Source: Terriglobia bacterium
GTDB taxonomy: Bacteria; Acidobacteriota; Thermoanaerobaculia; Thermoanaerobaculales; Thermoanaerobaculaceae
Assembly: GCA_020073245.1 (NCBI GenBank)
Contig: JAIQFQ010000011.1
Location: 32,527-96,526 of the forward strand
Direction: 5' to 3'
DNA: 64,000 bases
Shown here: positions 50,139 through 59,914 of the stretch, piece by piece
Layout: the number at the start of each line of letters is the position of its first letter
Position numbering within the stretch: the first letter of the stretch is position 1
Notes under the pieces: generated by a model
Seen by the model: the letters and a program-made list of their open reading frames with translations, nothing else
Told to the model about the DNA's origin: nothing
The model's database searches: none
Translations under genes and position numbers: made by a program

Positions 50139-51269
50139 TCAGCCTTTCACCGCGCGGAGCGTGATCCGCACGATCTCACTCGGCCGCCATAGGCGCATGC
50201 GCGGGCCCCAGGTGCCGGTCCCCCGGCAAACGACCGCGGTCATGCCACTCACCAGGTAGCGCCCGCCCATCAGCGGGTAGGTGAACTGCACCAGGTAGCC
50301 GAACGGCCAGATCTGACCGTCGTGGGTATGGCCCGAGAGCATCAGCCCCGCACCGAGGTCCGCCGCCTTGTCCGCCTGCCACGGGGTGTGCGAGAGCAGT
50401 ACCACGGCGCCGGGCGGGCGGCCCGCGAGCGCCTTCTCTACCGGGTGGTCGCCGAGGCCGAACTGCCGGCGGGCGGTGAGGTCGTCGACGCCGGCGACGG
50501 TCAGCCCCGGGACGGGCTCAACCCAGCGGTCGCGCAGCACGGTGTATCCGGCATCCTCGAGAAGCTTCACGCTGCGGTCGAGGCCGGCGTAGAACTCGTG
50601 GTTCCCGGTGACCGCGAACACCCCCAGCGGCGCGTGCACGCGCTTGAGCTCCGGGAGAAACGGTTCGACGCGGCCGACGTTGCCGTCGATGAGGTCGCCA
50701 TCGACGACGACGAGGTCCGGTCTCATGGCATCGACGCGGTCCACGAGGCGGGCCATCCAACGGTCGCCGATGAGGGTGCCGAGGTGGAGGTCGGAGATCT
50801 CGACGAGGACCAGACCGTCGCGCTCGGCCGGCAGGTCGGCAAGCCTGACCTCGTAGTCGGTCACGACCGGCGGGCGCAGCCCCTGGACCAAGGCGGCCAC
50901 CGAGAGCGCGCACGCAGCGACCAGCCCCCACCCCCGCAGCGAGGGCGCGACGGAGCGGAGGCCCAGCCCGCCGAGCGTGACCACGTCCACGGCCAGGAGC
51001 GCCACGCACGCCAGGAACAGCACGCCGAGCCACGCCGAGCCCACGAACTCCATCGGCCGGGCGATCAGGCCGAGCCCGCTGCGGTCGAGGATGCGCGAGA
51101 GCGGGTACGCGAGCCACAGAAGCGCCGCGGCAGCGACTATCGCCCAGCGGGGGACGTGTGCCGAGATGGCTGGCACGGACGACGCGCGCCAGACGAGGTA
51201 GATGTGCATCAGGGTCCACGTGCCCAGCACGACGATGAGGAACACGGCGATCCTCCCAGCGTCCCGCAT
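50139..51269 (-). CDS. Membrane-anchored metallophosphoesterase
   Basis: A 376-residue protein with four or five N-terminal membrane helices (residues 7-140) and a C-terminal calcineurin-like domain: EISDLHLG, VDGDLIDG, TGNHEFYAG, LLSHTP and LSGHTHDGQ. It resembles YkuE/YaeI-type phosphodiesterases; lipid-linked substrates are likely because of the anchor. It is the second such enzyme within 4 kb, separated from the first by the PP2C and thioredoxin genes. Confidence 0.88.
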   Translation of the reverse strand: MRDAGRIAVFLIVVLGTWTLMHIYLVWRASSVPAISAHVPRWAIVAAAALLWLAYPLSRILDRSGLGLIARPMEFVGSAWLGVLFLACVALLAVDVVTLGGLGLRSVAPSLRGWGLVAACALSVAALVQGLRPPVVTDYEVRLADLPAERDGLVLVEISDLHLGTLIGDRWMARLVDRVDAMRPDLVVVDGDLIDGNVGRVEPFLPELKRVHAPLGVFAVTGNHEFYAGLDRSVKLLEDAGYTVLRDRWVEPVPGLTVAGVDDLTARRQFGLGDHPVEKALAGRPPGAVVLLSHTPWQADKAADLGAGLMLSGHTHDGQIWPFGYLVQFTYPLMGGRYLVSGMTAVVCRGTGTWGPRMRLWRPSEIVRITLRAVKG

Positions 51270-51299
51270 CCCGTAATCGTACGCGATCGCGAGCGGCCC

Positions 51300-51432
51300 G
51301 GTTCCCGGGCCGGAAAAGGGTAGACGGGAGAAGGAAGAGGGGAGACGGAAGACGTGGCACAGAAGGTGAGACGCACCGTGTCTTTCCTCTCCCGTCTAGC
51401 TTCTACCTTCTACCTTCTGCCTTCTACCCTAC
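51300..51432. repeat. Heptamer-armed inverted repeat element
   Basis: Between divergent genes. A purine arm of GGTAGAC, GGGAGAA, GGAAGAG, GGGAGAC and GGAAGAC units (51318-51352), the loop GTGGCACAGAAGGTGAGACG, then a pyrimidine arm of CTTCTAC heptads (51385-51430). Confidence 0.75.
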
Positions 51433-51498
51433 TTTCGCCGACGGATGGGTTCGGTTGTACGATACGCTCCGGCCCGCGCCTGCGGGCGGGAGGACGAC

Positions 51499-53556
51499 AT
51501 GCTGCGGTTGCTTTCCCTCGCACTCTTGTGCGGACTCGTGGCCGGCGCCGCCGCCGCCGAGACGCACCCGTTCTCGGTGAGCGACATGCTGGCGATGGCA
51601 CGGATCTCCGGTCCGAGCGTCTCCCCGGACGGGACGCTCGTTGCGTTCCAGGTGAGCGTCACCAATCTCGAGAAGAACAAACGGGACAGCGACCTCTACC
51701 TCGCCGCGACCGACGGCTCGTGGGTCAAGCAGCTGACGACCCATGCGGCGGGCGACGGCCAGCCGCGCTGGAGTCCCGACGGCAGGACGATCTATTTCGT
51801 CTCGTCACGGTCGGGATCGGCGCAGGTGTGGAAGATCGCCGTCGACGGCGGTGAGGCGCAGCAGGTGACGCAGCTCCCCCTCGACGTCGACGCGCTCGCG
51901 GTCGCGCCTGGCGGCGGCACGCTGCTGTTCGGGATGGCCGTGTTTCCAGGTGAGACGCCCGAGGAGACGGCACAGGTCCTGGAGAAGAAGGAGAAGTCGA
52001 AGGCGACAGGGATGCTCTTCGACCGCCTGTTCGTCCGCCACTGGGACACCTGGGACGACGGCACCCGCAACCACGTGTTCGCGTACGACCTCGCCACCGG
52101 CAAGGCGACCGATCTGATGGCCGCGATGGACGCCGACTGCCCCACCAAACCGTTCGGCGGCAGCGAGGACTTCACGGTCTCGCCGGACGGCAAGACCGTG
52201 GTGTTCTCCGCCAAGGAGATGGGCGCCAACAGGTCCGCCGAGGCGTGGTCCACCAACTTCGACCTGTTCGAGGTTCCGATCGGCGGGTCGGCCGTGCCCA
52301 GGCGAATCACCACGAGCCAAGCCTGGGATGCGCAGCCCAGGTTCTCGCCGGACGGGAAGACGCTGGCATACCTGGCGATGAGCCGCCCGGGGTACGAGGC
52401 GGACAGGTTCGAGATCGCCCTCCGGGATCGGGCGACTGGCGCGGAGCGCAAGTTCACGCTGCGGGCCGACGACTCACCTCGCGGCGACCGCTCGCCGGGC
52501 AGCGTCGCGTGGGTCGGCAACGGTACGCTCCTCGTCACGGCCGACCACATCGGGCAGGGTGCGGTGTTCGCGGCGGAAGTCGCGACCGGAAAGGCGAGGG
52601 CCCTGGTCGGAGCCGGGACGTGCAGCGACCCGCAGCAGGCCGCCGGCAACCGGATCCTGTACGCGATGAACTCGCTTCTCGGCCCGACTGAGCTGTACAC
52701 GGTCGGCTTCGATGGCAAGGACCCGAGACGCGTCACCCATATCAACGACGTCAAGGTGGCATCGGCGCGGTTCGGGAAGCCGGAACAGTTCTCGTTCACC
52801 GGCGCCAAGGGCGACACCGTGCACGGCTACATCGTCTACCCGGTGGACTTCGACCCGGTGAAGAAGTACCCGGTCGCGTTCCTCATCCACGGCGGCCCCC
52901 AGGGGATGTTCGGAAACGACTTCCACTACCGCTGGAACCCGCAGGCGTACGCCGGCGCCGGCTACGCCGCAGTGATGGTGGACTTCCACGGCTCCACCGG
53001 GTACGGCCAGGCGTTCACGGACGCCATCAACGACGACTGGGGCGGCGCGCCGTTCGAGGACCTCATGAAGGGACTCGATTTCGCGCTCGCGAAGTACCCG
53101 TTCCTCGACAAGGCCCGGATGGGCGCCCTCGGCGCCTCCTACGGCGGCTACATGATCAACTGGGTTGCGGGCCACACCGACCGCTTCAGGTGCCTGGTGT
53201 GCCACGACGGCAACCTCGACGAGCGCTTCGCCTACTTCGACACGGAGGAACTCTGGTTCCCCGAGTGGGAGCACCGAGGCACGCCGTGGGACAACCCCCA
53301 GGGGTACGCCAAGGTCAACCCGATCGATTTCGTCAAGAACTGGAACACTCCCACCCTGGTAGTCCACGGGATGAAGGACTTCCGGATCCCGTACAGCGAG
53401 GGCCTGGCGACGTTCACGGCGTTGCAGCGCAAAGGGATCCCGTCGAAATTGCTGGTCTTCCCGGACGAGAACCACTGGGTGCTCAAGCCGGCCAACTCGA
53501 TTCTGTGGCACGAGACGGTGCTTGGGTGGTTGGATCAGTGGCTCAAGAAGCAGTAA
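51499..53556 (+). CDS. Exported S9 (prolyl oligopeptidase family) serine peptidase
   Basis: A 685-residue secreted peptidase. A signal peptide (LLSLALLCGLVAGAAAAE) is followed by a WD40-like TolB/PD40 propeller with SPDG-type repeats (GPSVSPDGTLVAF, RWSPDGRTIYFV). The C-terminal alpha/beta hydrolase has the nucleophile Ser547 in GASYGGYM and the acid and base residues near MKDFRIPYSE and DENHW. GGGAGG precedes the ATG at 51499, which decides it over 51445. It likely cleaves short peptides in the periplasm. Confidence 0.92.
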   Translation: MLRLLSLALLCGLVAGAAAAETHPFSVSDMLAMARISGPSVSPDGTLVAFQVSVTNLEKNKRDSDLYLAATDGSWVKQLTTHAAGDGQPRWSPDGRTIYFVSSRSGSAQVWKIAVDGGEAQQVTQLPLDVDALAVAPGGGTLLFGMAVFPGETPEETAQVLEKKEKSKATGMLFDRLFVRHWDTWDDGTRNHVFAYDLATGKATDLMAAMDADCPTKPFGGSEDFTVSPDGKTVVFSAKEMGANRSAEAWSTNFDLFEVPIGGSAVPRRITTSQAWDAQPRFSPDGKTLAYLAMSRPGYEADRFEIALRDRATGAERKFTLRADDSPRGDRSPGSVAWVGNGTLLVTADHIGQGAVFAAEVATGKARALVGAGTCSDPQQAAGNRILYAMNSLLGPTELYTVGFDGKDPRRVTHINDVKVASARFGKPEQFSFTGAKGDTVHGYIVYPVDFDPVKKYPVAFLIHGGPQGMFGNDFHYRWNPQAYAGAGYAAVMVDFHGSTGYGQAFTDAINDDWGGAPFEDLMKGLDFALAKYPFLDKARMGALGASYGGYMINWVAGHTDRFRCLVCHDGNLDERFAYFDTEELWFPEWEHRGTPWDNPQGYAKVNPIDFVKNWNTPTLVVHGMKDFRIPYSEGLATFTALQRKGIPSKLLVFPDENHWVLKPANSILWHETVLGWLDQWLKKQ

Positions 53557-53843
53557 GAGGGGGAACGGAAGAGGGCAGAGGGAAGACGGAAAGAAGCCAG
53601 ACGGAGCAACGAAACGATGGGGGAGGCGGGACCCTGCCCTGCGTCGGTTCCGACTGGCATCGACACCGCGGCGTCGGCGGGCCGGGCGACGTGACGAGAA
53701 ACGCACGGTTGTCCGTGGGGGTGTGCCGCAGCCGGTGCGGCCACGAGGCAGACTGGCCGTCGAGCCACCCGAGAACCTGAGACGCCTTCCGCGAGCAAAT
53801 TGACGCCACAGGGCAACAGTGCTATAGCAAATTGGGACCCTCA
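53557..53843. other. Intergenic stretch with a partial purine repeat arm
   Basis: Begins with heptads of the GGAAGAG/GGCAGAG/GGAAGAC type (53568-53595), but the matching pyrimidine arm is weak or lost, so this may be a decayed repeat element. No gene is seen in the rest. Confidence 0.45.
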
Positions 53844-55031
53844 ATGGAGATCGGTGCGGCGGCCCGGGCGGGGCAGCCCTCGGCGTTCAGCGCTCGCAGA
53901 CGCATCGCAATTCGCGCGTGCTTTTCCGCGATCGCCGTCCGTGACCTCTCGGCGGCGCTTGCGGCGGTTGACGACGCCATCGCGCTGGACGGGGCGCTCG
54001 GATTCGAGACATCGGACACGTTCGCCCTCCGGAGCCGGATCTGGCTGGCGCTGGGCGATTACGTGCGCGCCGCGCAGGACCGCACACGTGCGGCGGCGCT
54101 GGATCCGCATTTGGACGACGGCGATCGGGTCAGGACGGCGGCCCAGACGTTGTGGGAGCGCTTCCAGACGGACGCCGTGGCTGACCAGGCGTGGTGGTCG
54201 GTCCCCCTGGTTGACGGCGCGCTGCGGCGGGTCCTGGCGGATCGTCGTGCCCGTTTGCTCCGCCGACGCGAGCTCCTGGCTCGACCCGCGTGCGAACTTC
54301 CGTGTCCGTCACTGTGCTGCTACTTCGCGGAGGACCCCTGGGTCTACGGCGTGTTGATCGACGCCGCGAAGCTGTCTGATCTCGGGGGCTTCCTCGCGGG
54401 ACGTCGCATGGAAGCGTCAACCTGCCTCGGGAGCGTGCCTGCAACCGAGTGCTCGTTCCTGTCCGGCGAACAGATTGGGCCCTACGTCGTGGAGGAGGCC
54501 GGCCAACGGCTCGTGTACTTCCCCCGGCGGGATGAACGCGTGCGCGGCGCACTGCCAAGAGCGGCACGCCCCAAGAGCAGGACCTTCACGGATCTCGCGT
54601 GGGACCAACCGCACGCGACCGCGTGCCGGCTGCTCGGTGAGCTCGGCTGCCTCGTTCACGACCTCGGTGCACCGCCCGGGTTCACCGTTTGTCGGAGGTT
54701 CCTCTGCCTGGCGGCGTTCGTGCTGCTGGTGCTGGTCGACGAGGGGGTGGTTCGCCGCGAAGACCTCGCGGGCCGACCCATGGACGACCTCAACGAGGCC
54801 GCCATCCGGGGGTTGCTGGAGTGGGATGCGCGCATCCACAGGAACGGGGATCTGGCGGCGCTGGAGGAAGAGATGCGAAACGCCTTGGGCTGCGCCGTCG
54901 AGGCGGACCGAACTCAGAAACACCGAGAGGGTCGGGCGGCCCTGTCGGCGTACTGCAGGAGGCTCAAGGACTGGAATGCCCGCCTCGGGCGGGAGCGTGC
55001 CGCCGTGCGCGCCCGGGTCGTGGGTGGGTGA
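53844..55031 (+). CDS. TPR-like, YkgJ-type cysteine-cluster protein beside a RiPP precursor
   Basis: A 395-residue protein. Residues 20-105 are helical and TPR-like (AALAAVDDAIALDG, RAAQDRTRAAALDPHL). The next part has a cysteine cluster: C150, C154, C158 and C159 in PACELPCPSLCCYF, then C261, C269, C283 and C288 in ACRLLGELGCLVHDLG and VCRRFLC. That spacing resembles YkgJ-family putative Fe/Zn-chelating proteins. It lies 26 nt before an NHLP-leader precursor gene on the same strand, so it may modify, bind or metallate the peptide. No good ribosome binding site; a TTG at 53832 is an alternative start. Confidence 0.68.
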   Translation: MEIGAAARAGQPSAFSARRRIAIRACFSAIAVRDLSAALAAVDDAIALDGALGFETSDTFALRSRIWLALGDYVRAAQDRTRAAALDPHLDDGDRVRTAAQTLWERFQTDAVADQAWWSVPLVDGALRRVLADRRARLLRRRELLARPACELPCPSLCCYFAEDPWVYGVLIDAAKLSDLGGFLAGRRMEASTCLGSVPATECSFLSGEQIGPYVVEEAGQRLVYFPRRDERVRGALPRAARPKSRTFTDLAWDQPHATACRLLGELGCLVHDLGAPPGFTVCRRFLCLAAFVLLVLVDEGVVRREDLAGRPMDDLNEAAIRGLLEWDARIHRNGDLAALEEEMRNALGCAVEADRTQKHREGRAALSAYCRRLKDWNARLGRERAAVRARVVGG

Positions 55032-55057
55032 TGTGCGAGGGAAGAAGGAGGTCTGGG

Positions 55058-55432
55058 ATGGCACAGGTCACAGAGAAGGGGATAGCATCCAGGGCAGATT
55101 TCGAGAGGCTCGTCATCGCCCGAGCCAACGCTGACCCGGAGTTTCGGAAACAACTCCTCAAAGACACGCGGAAGGCGTTCAAGGACGTTCTCGGCCTTGA
55201 CCTTCCAGCCGGTGTGGAGGTCAAGGCAGTCGAGGAGACCGGATCGTGCTTCTACCTGGTGCTGCCGGTCGTGCCCAACGAGCTGTCGGACGAGGATCTG
55301 GCCAAGGTGGCCGGCGGCCTGGGGCAACAGTACCCCAAGATGGAAGGAAGGCTGCAGGAAGGCGTCTTCAAGTTCTTCCAACCGGATGTCATGCCGACGA
55401 CCGCACCCGGCGAGCCGAAGCTGTCGAGATAG
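55058..55432 (+). CDS. RiPP precursor with nitrile-hydratase-like leader peptide (NHLP)
   Basis: A 124-residue protein. Residues 12-87 match the NHLP leader: ADFERLVIARANADPEFRKQ, then LPAGVEVKAVEETGS, then ELSDEDLAKVAGG. The Gly86-Gly87 pair is the cleavage site for a C39-type peptidase/transporter. The predicted core is residues 88-124, with an FKFF aromatic run, two Thr, several Pro and no Cys, so it is not a lanthipeptide or sactipeptide. AAGGAGG sits 7-13 nt before the ATG. The only clustered partner in view is the Cys-cluster gene upstream; no maturase or transporter is nearby. Confidence 0.8.
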   Translation: MAQVTEKGIASRADFERLVIARANADPEFRKQLLKDTRKAFKDVLGLDLPAGVEVKAVEETGSCFYLVLPVVPNELSDEDLAKVAGGLGQQYPKMEGRLQEGVFKFFQPDVMPTTAPGEPKLSR

Positions 55433-55683
55433 GACGACAAGAAGCCCACGCTGCGACCGGACCCGAGGTGACCAGGCCGTCTGCAGACCCTGATCAGCCT
55501 GCCCGCGGCCGCCCCGAGAGCGTCCTGTCGCACCGCGCGCAGTGATGAGGCGGACATCCCACGGGCCCGCGCGCCAAGCCCTGATGCGCTTGACAGATCT
55601 GGGACCCCCGCGGTAGCATCTCCGTCCCCTTGCGAGTCGGGGTTTGCCTCGTGGGGCTTTCGTCGAGCGAGTGGAGAGCGATG

Positions 55684-56118
55684 ATGAAGACGTACGTTCC
55701 GAAACAGGGTGAGATCCGCCGCGACTGGTACGTGATCGACGCGGCCGATGTCGTGCTGGGGCGGTTGTCCACCAAGGTGGCAACGCTGCTGCGTGGCAAA
55801 CACAAGGCCAGCTTCACGCCGGGCCTCGACACCGGTGACTTCGTGATCGTGGTCAACGCCGAAAAGGTGAAGATGACCGGCAACAAGTGGGACGACAAGG
55901 CCTACTACCGTCACTCGGGGGATCCGGGGCATCTGCACAAGGAAACGGCCCGGGAGCTGCGCGACAAGTCCCCCGAGCGGCTGGTCCGTTTCGCGGTGTG
56001 GGGGATGTTGCCGAAGAACCGTCTGGGCCGTCAGCTCCTGCGAAAGCTGAAGGTCTACGCCGGCCCTGAGCATCCGCACCAGGCACAGCAGCCGCAGGCG
56101 ATCAGGGCGGAAGAGTAA
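55684..56118 (+). CDS. rplM: 50S ribosomal protein L13
   Basis: A 144-residue L13: [45 protein letters not shown] is split here for length, and the C-terminal [19 protein letters not shown] is the family signature. Two ATGs adjoin (55681 and 55684); the second is better spaced from GGAG. It leads the operon rplM-rpsI-rpsB-tsf-pyrH-frr. Confidence 0.97.
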   Translation: MKTYVPKQGEIRRDWYVIDAADVVLGRLSTKVATLLRGKHKASFTPGLDTGDFVIVVNAEKVKMTGNKWDDKAYYRHSGDPGHLHKETARELRDKSPERLVRFAVWGMLPKNRLGRQLLRKLKVYAGPEHPHQAQQPQAIRAEE

Positions 56119-56129
56119 GGAGAAGAGCC

Positions 56130-56522
56130 GTGGCGAGCATCCAGTACTACGGGACGGGCCGGCGCAAGACTGCGGTGGCCCGTGTCTATCTGCGTCCGGG
56201 CACCGGGACGATCAAGGTCAACAGGCGGGAATTCGAGGCCTATTTCCCGAACCGTGTGCTCAAGATGATCATCCGTCAGCCACTTGCGATCACCGAGACG
56301 GCGGACAAGTTCGACATCGTGGTCACCGTCGCGGGCGGCGGCATGACGGGCCAGGCGGGGGCGATCCGGCACGGCCTCTCCCGTGCCCTGCTCGAGTTCA
56401 ACCCCGAGCTGCGGCCGAAGCTGAAGGGCGCCGGCTTCCTGACCCGCGACGCACGCGAGGTCGAGCGCAAGAAGTACGGCCAGCCCAAGGCCCGTCGCCG
56501 GTTCCAGTTCTCGAAGCGCTAG
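56130..56522 (+). CDS. rpsI: 30S ribosomal protein S9
   Basis: A 130-residue S9 of standard length: [19 protein letters not shown] at the N-terminus, [20 protein letters not shown] in the middle, and the basic tail [16 protein letters not shown] that reaches the P-site tRNA. GTG start with GGAGAAG upstream, 11 nt after rplM. Confidence 0.97.
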   Translation: MASIQYYGTGRRKTAVARVYLRPGTGTIKVNRREFEAYFPNRVLKMIIRQPLAITETADKFDIVVTVAGGGMTGQAGAIRHGLSRALLEFNPELRPKLKGAGFLTRDAREVERKKYGQPKARRRFQFSKR

Positions 56523-56546
56523 GAAGACTTGAAAGGAGAAACGCTC

Positions 56547-57410
56547 TTGGCTTCCATCTCAATGAAAGAGCTGCTCGAGGCTGGCGTCCACTTCGGTCAC
56601 CAGACCCGGCGCTGGAACCCGAAGATGCGTCCGTACATCTTCGGCAAGCGCAACGGGATCTACATTGTTGACCTCCAGAGGACGCTGCAGCTCTTTGAAG
56701 AAGCCTCCAATTTCATCCGAGACCTCGTGTCCTCGGGCGGCACGGTGCTGTACGTCGGCACCAAGCGCCAGGCCCAGGACGTGGTCAAGGAAGAGGCCAC
56801 TCGCTGCGGGATGTTCTACGTCGCCAACCGCTGGCTGGGCGGCACGCTCACGAACTTCGTAACCCTGCGCCGCTCGGTGGAGAGGTTCAAAGATGTCGAG
56901 CGTCAGCTCGCCGCCCCCGAGGCTCAGATCACAAAGAAAGAGCGCGTCCACCTGGAACGGGAACGCATCAAGATGGAGAAGAACCTCGGCGGAATTCGCG
57001 ACATGGAGTCGCTGCCGGACGCTCTGTACGTGATCGACACCAACCACGAGCACAACGCGGTGCACGAGGCAAACCGCCTCGGGATCCCGGTCGTGGCGGT
57101 CGTCGACACCAACTGCGACCCCGACGTCGTGGACTACCCCATCCCGGGCAACGACGATGCCATCCGCGCGATCAAGCTCTTCACTTCACGCGTCGCCGAC
57201 TCTGTCCTTGAGGGGCTGGCGATGATCGAGGGGCGCTCCGAGTCCGAGGCCGCGCTCGTGCGTGCCGCTTCCGCCGCCCCCGCGCCACCCGTCGCCCCCG
57301 AAGCACCCGTGGAGAAGGAGCCTGAAGTCGCCGAAGAGGCCGTGCTGCCCTCGCTGGAGGAAACGTTCGAGGAGTACGACGAAGAAACCGACGACTACGA
57401 GAAGCGTTAG
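56547..57410 (+). CDS. rpsB: 30S ribosomal protein S2
   Basis: A 287-residue S2: [43 protein letters not shown] and [24 protein letters not shown] tail of about 50 residues, rich in Ala, Pro and Glu, extends past the core, longer than in E. coli. The TTG at 56547 is chosen because AAAGGAG lies about 10 nt upstream; an in-frame TTG at 56529 overlaps that site. Confidence 0.95.
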   Translation: MASISMKELLEAGVHFGHQTRRWNPKMRPYIFGKRNGIYIVDLQRTLQLFEEASNFIRDLVSSGGTVLYVGTKRQAQDVVKEEATRCGMFYVANRWLGGTLTNFVTLRRSVERFKDVERQLAAPEAQITKKERVHLERERIKMEKNLGGIRDMESLPDALYVIDTNHEHNAVHEANRLGIPVVAVVDTNCDPDVVDYPIPGNDDAIRAIKLFTSRVADSVLEGLAMIEGRSESEAALVRAASAAPAPPVAPEAPVEKEPEVAEEAVLPSLEETFEEYDEETDDYEKR

Positions 57411-57420
57411 AACGGCGGGG

Positions 57421-57468
57421 GCCCGGGCCCCGGGGTTCGGGCTCCGGACCCCTGACCCCTGGCTCCGG
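57421..57468. repeat. Degenerate heptamer tract between rpsB and tsf
   Basis: Adjoining 7-nt units GCCCCGG, GGTTCGG, GCTCCGG, ACCCCTG, ACCCCTG and GCTCCGG. It lies just before the hairpin at 57480. Confidence 0.7.
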
Positions 57469-57479
57469 ATCAAGGTACC

Positions 57480-57511
57480 AAACGGCCAGGGGGATTTGCT
57501 TCCTGGCCGTT
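57480..57511 (+). terminator. Perfect hairpin upstream of tsf, possible attenuator
   Basis: AACGGCCAGG (57481-57490) and CCTGGCCGTT (57502-57511) form a 10-bp stem with an 11-nt loop, ending 16 nt before the tsf start and close to its GGAGG. It could partly terminate transcription between rpsB and tsf, or act on tsf translation. Confidence 0.6.
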
Positions 57512-57527
57512 GTCATGGAGGAACGAA

Positions 57528-58388
57528 ATGGCAATTTCCGCCGCGATGGTGAAGGAACTGCGCGAGAAGACGGGTGCCGGGATGATGGACTGCCAGCGCG
57601 CCCTGCAGGAGGCGAACGGCGACATGGAGGAAGCGGTCAAGATCCTCCGCAAGAAGGGGCTGTCCGCTGCCGCCAAGAAGTCGGGGCGCGCCGCGAAGGA
57701 CGGCCTGGTGACGATCGCCGTGATCGAGGACGGTCGCCGAGGCGGGATGGTCGAGCTGAACTGTGAGACGGACTTCGTCGCCCGCACCGAGCAGTATCAG
57801 GCGTTTGCCCAGGCGCTCGCCGACCAGGTCGCCGCCGACGGCATCAGCGACGTCGAGAAGGTCAAGGCCACCCGCTATGTGGGAGACCCTGGGCACACGG
57901 TCGGGGAGGTGATCGCCTCGCAGATCGCGACCATCGGGGAGAACATCCTCCTCTCGCGCGTCGGGTTCATCGCCGCTCGGGAAGGGATGCGGCTCGGCTC
58001 GTACCTCCACATGGGCGGCAAGATCGGCGTGCTGGTCGAGGCCTCGGCCTCCGCCGACGAGGAAACCGTCAAGGACGTCGCGATGCAGATCGCAGCAGCC
58101 GAGCCGCGCTGGGTCGCGCCGAAGGACGTGCCGGCCGAGACGGTGAACGAGGAGCGCGAGATCGCCAAGGCCCAGGCGGCCGCATCCGGCAAGCCGGCCC
58201 AGGTCATCGAGAAGATCGCCGAGGGCAAGGTTGGGAAGTTCTACGAGCAGGTGTGCCTGCTCGAACAGCCGTTCGTCAAAGACCCCGCCAAGAAGGTTTC
58301 GGCGGTGCTCGCCGAGCGCGGCGGCCCGCTCGTGAAGGGCTTCCTGCGCTTCAAACTCGGCGAAGGGGCCGGAGCGGCCGAAAAGTGA
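57528..58388 (+). CDS. tsf: Elongation factor Ts
   Basis: A 286-residue guanine-nucleotide exchange factor for EF-Tu. The N-terminal signature [19 protein letters not shown], the TDFVAR motif in [14 protein letters not shown] and the core [11 protein letters not shown] are all present. ATG with GGAGG about 7 nt upstream. Its stop overlaps the pyrH start (GTGA). Confidence 0.96.
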   Translation: MAISAAMVKELREKTGAGMMDCQRALQEANGDMEEAVKILRKKGLSAAAKKSGRAAKDGLVTIAVIEDGRRGGMVELNCETDFVARTEQYQAFAQALADQVAADGISDVEKVKATRYVGDPGHTVGEVIASQIATIGENILLSRVGFIAAREGMRLGSYLHMGGKIGVLVEASASADEETVKDVAMQIAAAEPRWVAPKDVPAETVNEEREIAKAQAAASGKPAQVIEKIAEGKVGKFYEQVCLLEQPFVKDPAKKVSAVLAERGGPLVKGFLRFKLGEGAGAAEK

Positions 58389-59101
58389 ACGGGCCGATCT
58401 CGTACCGGCGCATCGTCCTCAAGCTCTCGGGTGAAGTGCTGATGGGCAACCAGCCCTTCGGGATAGCGTCCGAGGTGCTGCCGCAACTGGCTGCCGAGAT
58501 CGCCGAGGTCCGCGATCTCGGGGTCGAGGTGGCGGTAGTGATCGGCGGCGGCAACATCATCCGGGGGATCGCCGCCACGGAGCAAGGCCTGGACCGCGTG
58601 ACGGGCGACAACATGGGGATGCTCGCCACGGTGATCAACGCCCTTGCCCTCCAGGACGCGCTCGAGCGTCGCGGCTGCTTCACCCGCGTGCTCACGGCCA
58701 TTGAAATCCGGGAAGTGGCCGAGCCGTTCATCCGCCGGCGAGCGATCCGGCACCTCGAGAAGAACCGCGTCGTTATCTTCGCGGCCGGGACCGGCAACCC
58801 GTTCTTCACGACCGATTCGGCTGCCGCGCTGCGTGCCAGTGAGATCCGCGCCGATGTTCTCCTCAAAGGCACCAAGGTGGACGGTCTGTACACCGCCGAT
58901 CCGGTTCGGGATGCAGGCGCCAAGCTGCTCAAGAAGGCGAGCTACCAGTACCTGCTCGAGAACAGCTTGAAGATCATGGACGCTGCCGCGGTCTCGCTCT
59001 GCCAGAATTCCAAGATCCCGATCCGGATTTTCAATATCCGCGTGCCCGGGAACATCAAGCGCGTCGTGCTGGGCGAGGATGTCGGCTCGACGGTCTCCTA
59101 A
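58385..59101 (+). CDS. pyrH: Uridylate kinase
   Basis: A 238-residue bacterial UMP kinase: [43 protein letters not shown] and [19 protein letters not shown]. It phosphorylates UMP to UDP with ATP. GTG start overlapping the tsf stop; frr lies 235 nt downstream past a repeat-filled gap. Confidence 0.96.
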   Translation: MNGPISYRRIVLKLSGEVLMGNQPFGIASEVLPQLAAEIAEVRDLGVEVAVVIGGGNIIRGIAATEQGLDRVTGDNMGMLATVINALALQDALERRGCFTRVLTAIEIREVAEPFIRRRAIRHLEKNRVVIFAAGTGNPFFTTDSAAALRASEIRADVLLKGTKVDGLYTADPVRDAGAKLLKKASYQYLLENSLKIMDAAAVSLCQNSKIPIRIFNIRVPGNIKRVVLGEDVGSTVS

Positions 59102-59107
59102 CGCCGG

Positions 59108-59225
59108 CAGCAGTTGACGGTCGACAGTCCGCGGTCAGAAGCTCAGAACTCACGGCTCACAATTGACAGCCTCCTCCACCAACCAGTCGGTCTTGGGTGG
59201 GTGGCGGACCTGTCAACTGTCAACT
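59108..59225. repeat. Heptamer-based repeat stretch between pyrH and frr
   Basis: A run of degenerate 7-nt units, GGTCGAC, AGTCCGC, GGTCAGA, AGCTCAG, AACTCAC, GGCTCAC and AATTGAC (from 59117), facing CTGTCAACTGTCAACTGGG on the other side (59210-59228). GTTGAC and GTCAAC ends are complementary, so this is another heptad-armed inverted repeat. Confidence 0.6.
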
Positions 59226-59335
59226 GGGAGGGTGGGTGGGGGAAGGCTTTCAACTGTCCTGCGAGCGGATACAATGGAGCACAGCAACATCTCAATGCGG
59301 ACCCGACTGCGACGGGACCGTGAGAGGGAGCGACG

Positions 59336-59890
59336 ATGCGCGAGACGGTCAAGACGACGAAGGCGCACATGGACAAGGCGTTGGAGGTACTGCGCGACGA
59401 GTTGAAGACCCTGCGCACAGGGCGGGCCTCGCTGGGCATACTGGATGCGGTGCGGGTGGACTACTACGGCAACCCGACGCCGCTTAGCCAGGTGGCGAAC
59501 CTGTCAGTGCCGGATCCGACCCTGATCGTGATCCAGCCTTGGGATCCGACGCTCGTCTCGGCGATCGAGCACGCGATTCAGAAGGCCAACCTCGGCCTCA
59601 ACCCGATGAACGACGGCAAGGTGATCAAGCTGCCGGTCCCGACGCCGACGCAGGAGCGACGCAAGGAGCTCGTAAAGGTGGCCCACGACTACGCGGAACG
59701 GGCCCGCACTGCGGTGCGCAACGTGCGCCGTGACGGCAACGATGAGTTGAAGAAGCTCGAGAAGGACAAGAAGATCTCGGAGGACGACCTGCACCGCGGG
59801 CTCGACGAGATCCAGAAGCACACCGACGAGCACATCAAGCACATCGGCGAGATAATTGGTGCGAAGGAGAAGGAGATCCTGGAAGTGTGA
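59336..59890 (+). CDS. frr: Ribosome recycling factor
   Basis: A 184-residue protein of standard length. It releases ribosomes from mRNA with EF-G after termination. LKTLRTGRASLGILDAVRVDYYG, GLNPMNDGKVIKLPVPTPTQERRKELVK and NVRRDGNDELKKLEK are the family blocks. ATG with GAGGGAG upstream. Confidence 0.96.
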   Translation: MRETVKTTKAHMDKALEVLRDELKTLRTGRASLGILDAVRVDYYGNPTPLSQVANLSVPDPTLIVIQPWDPTLVSAIEHAIQKANLGLNPMNDGKVIKLPVPTPTQERRKELVKVAHDYAERARTAVRNVRRDGNDELKKLEKDKKISEDDLHRGLDEIQKHTDEHIKHIGEIIGAKEKEILEV

Positions 59891-59914
59891 CTTGCGCCCG
59901 CATCGGCGAGCGCA

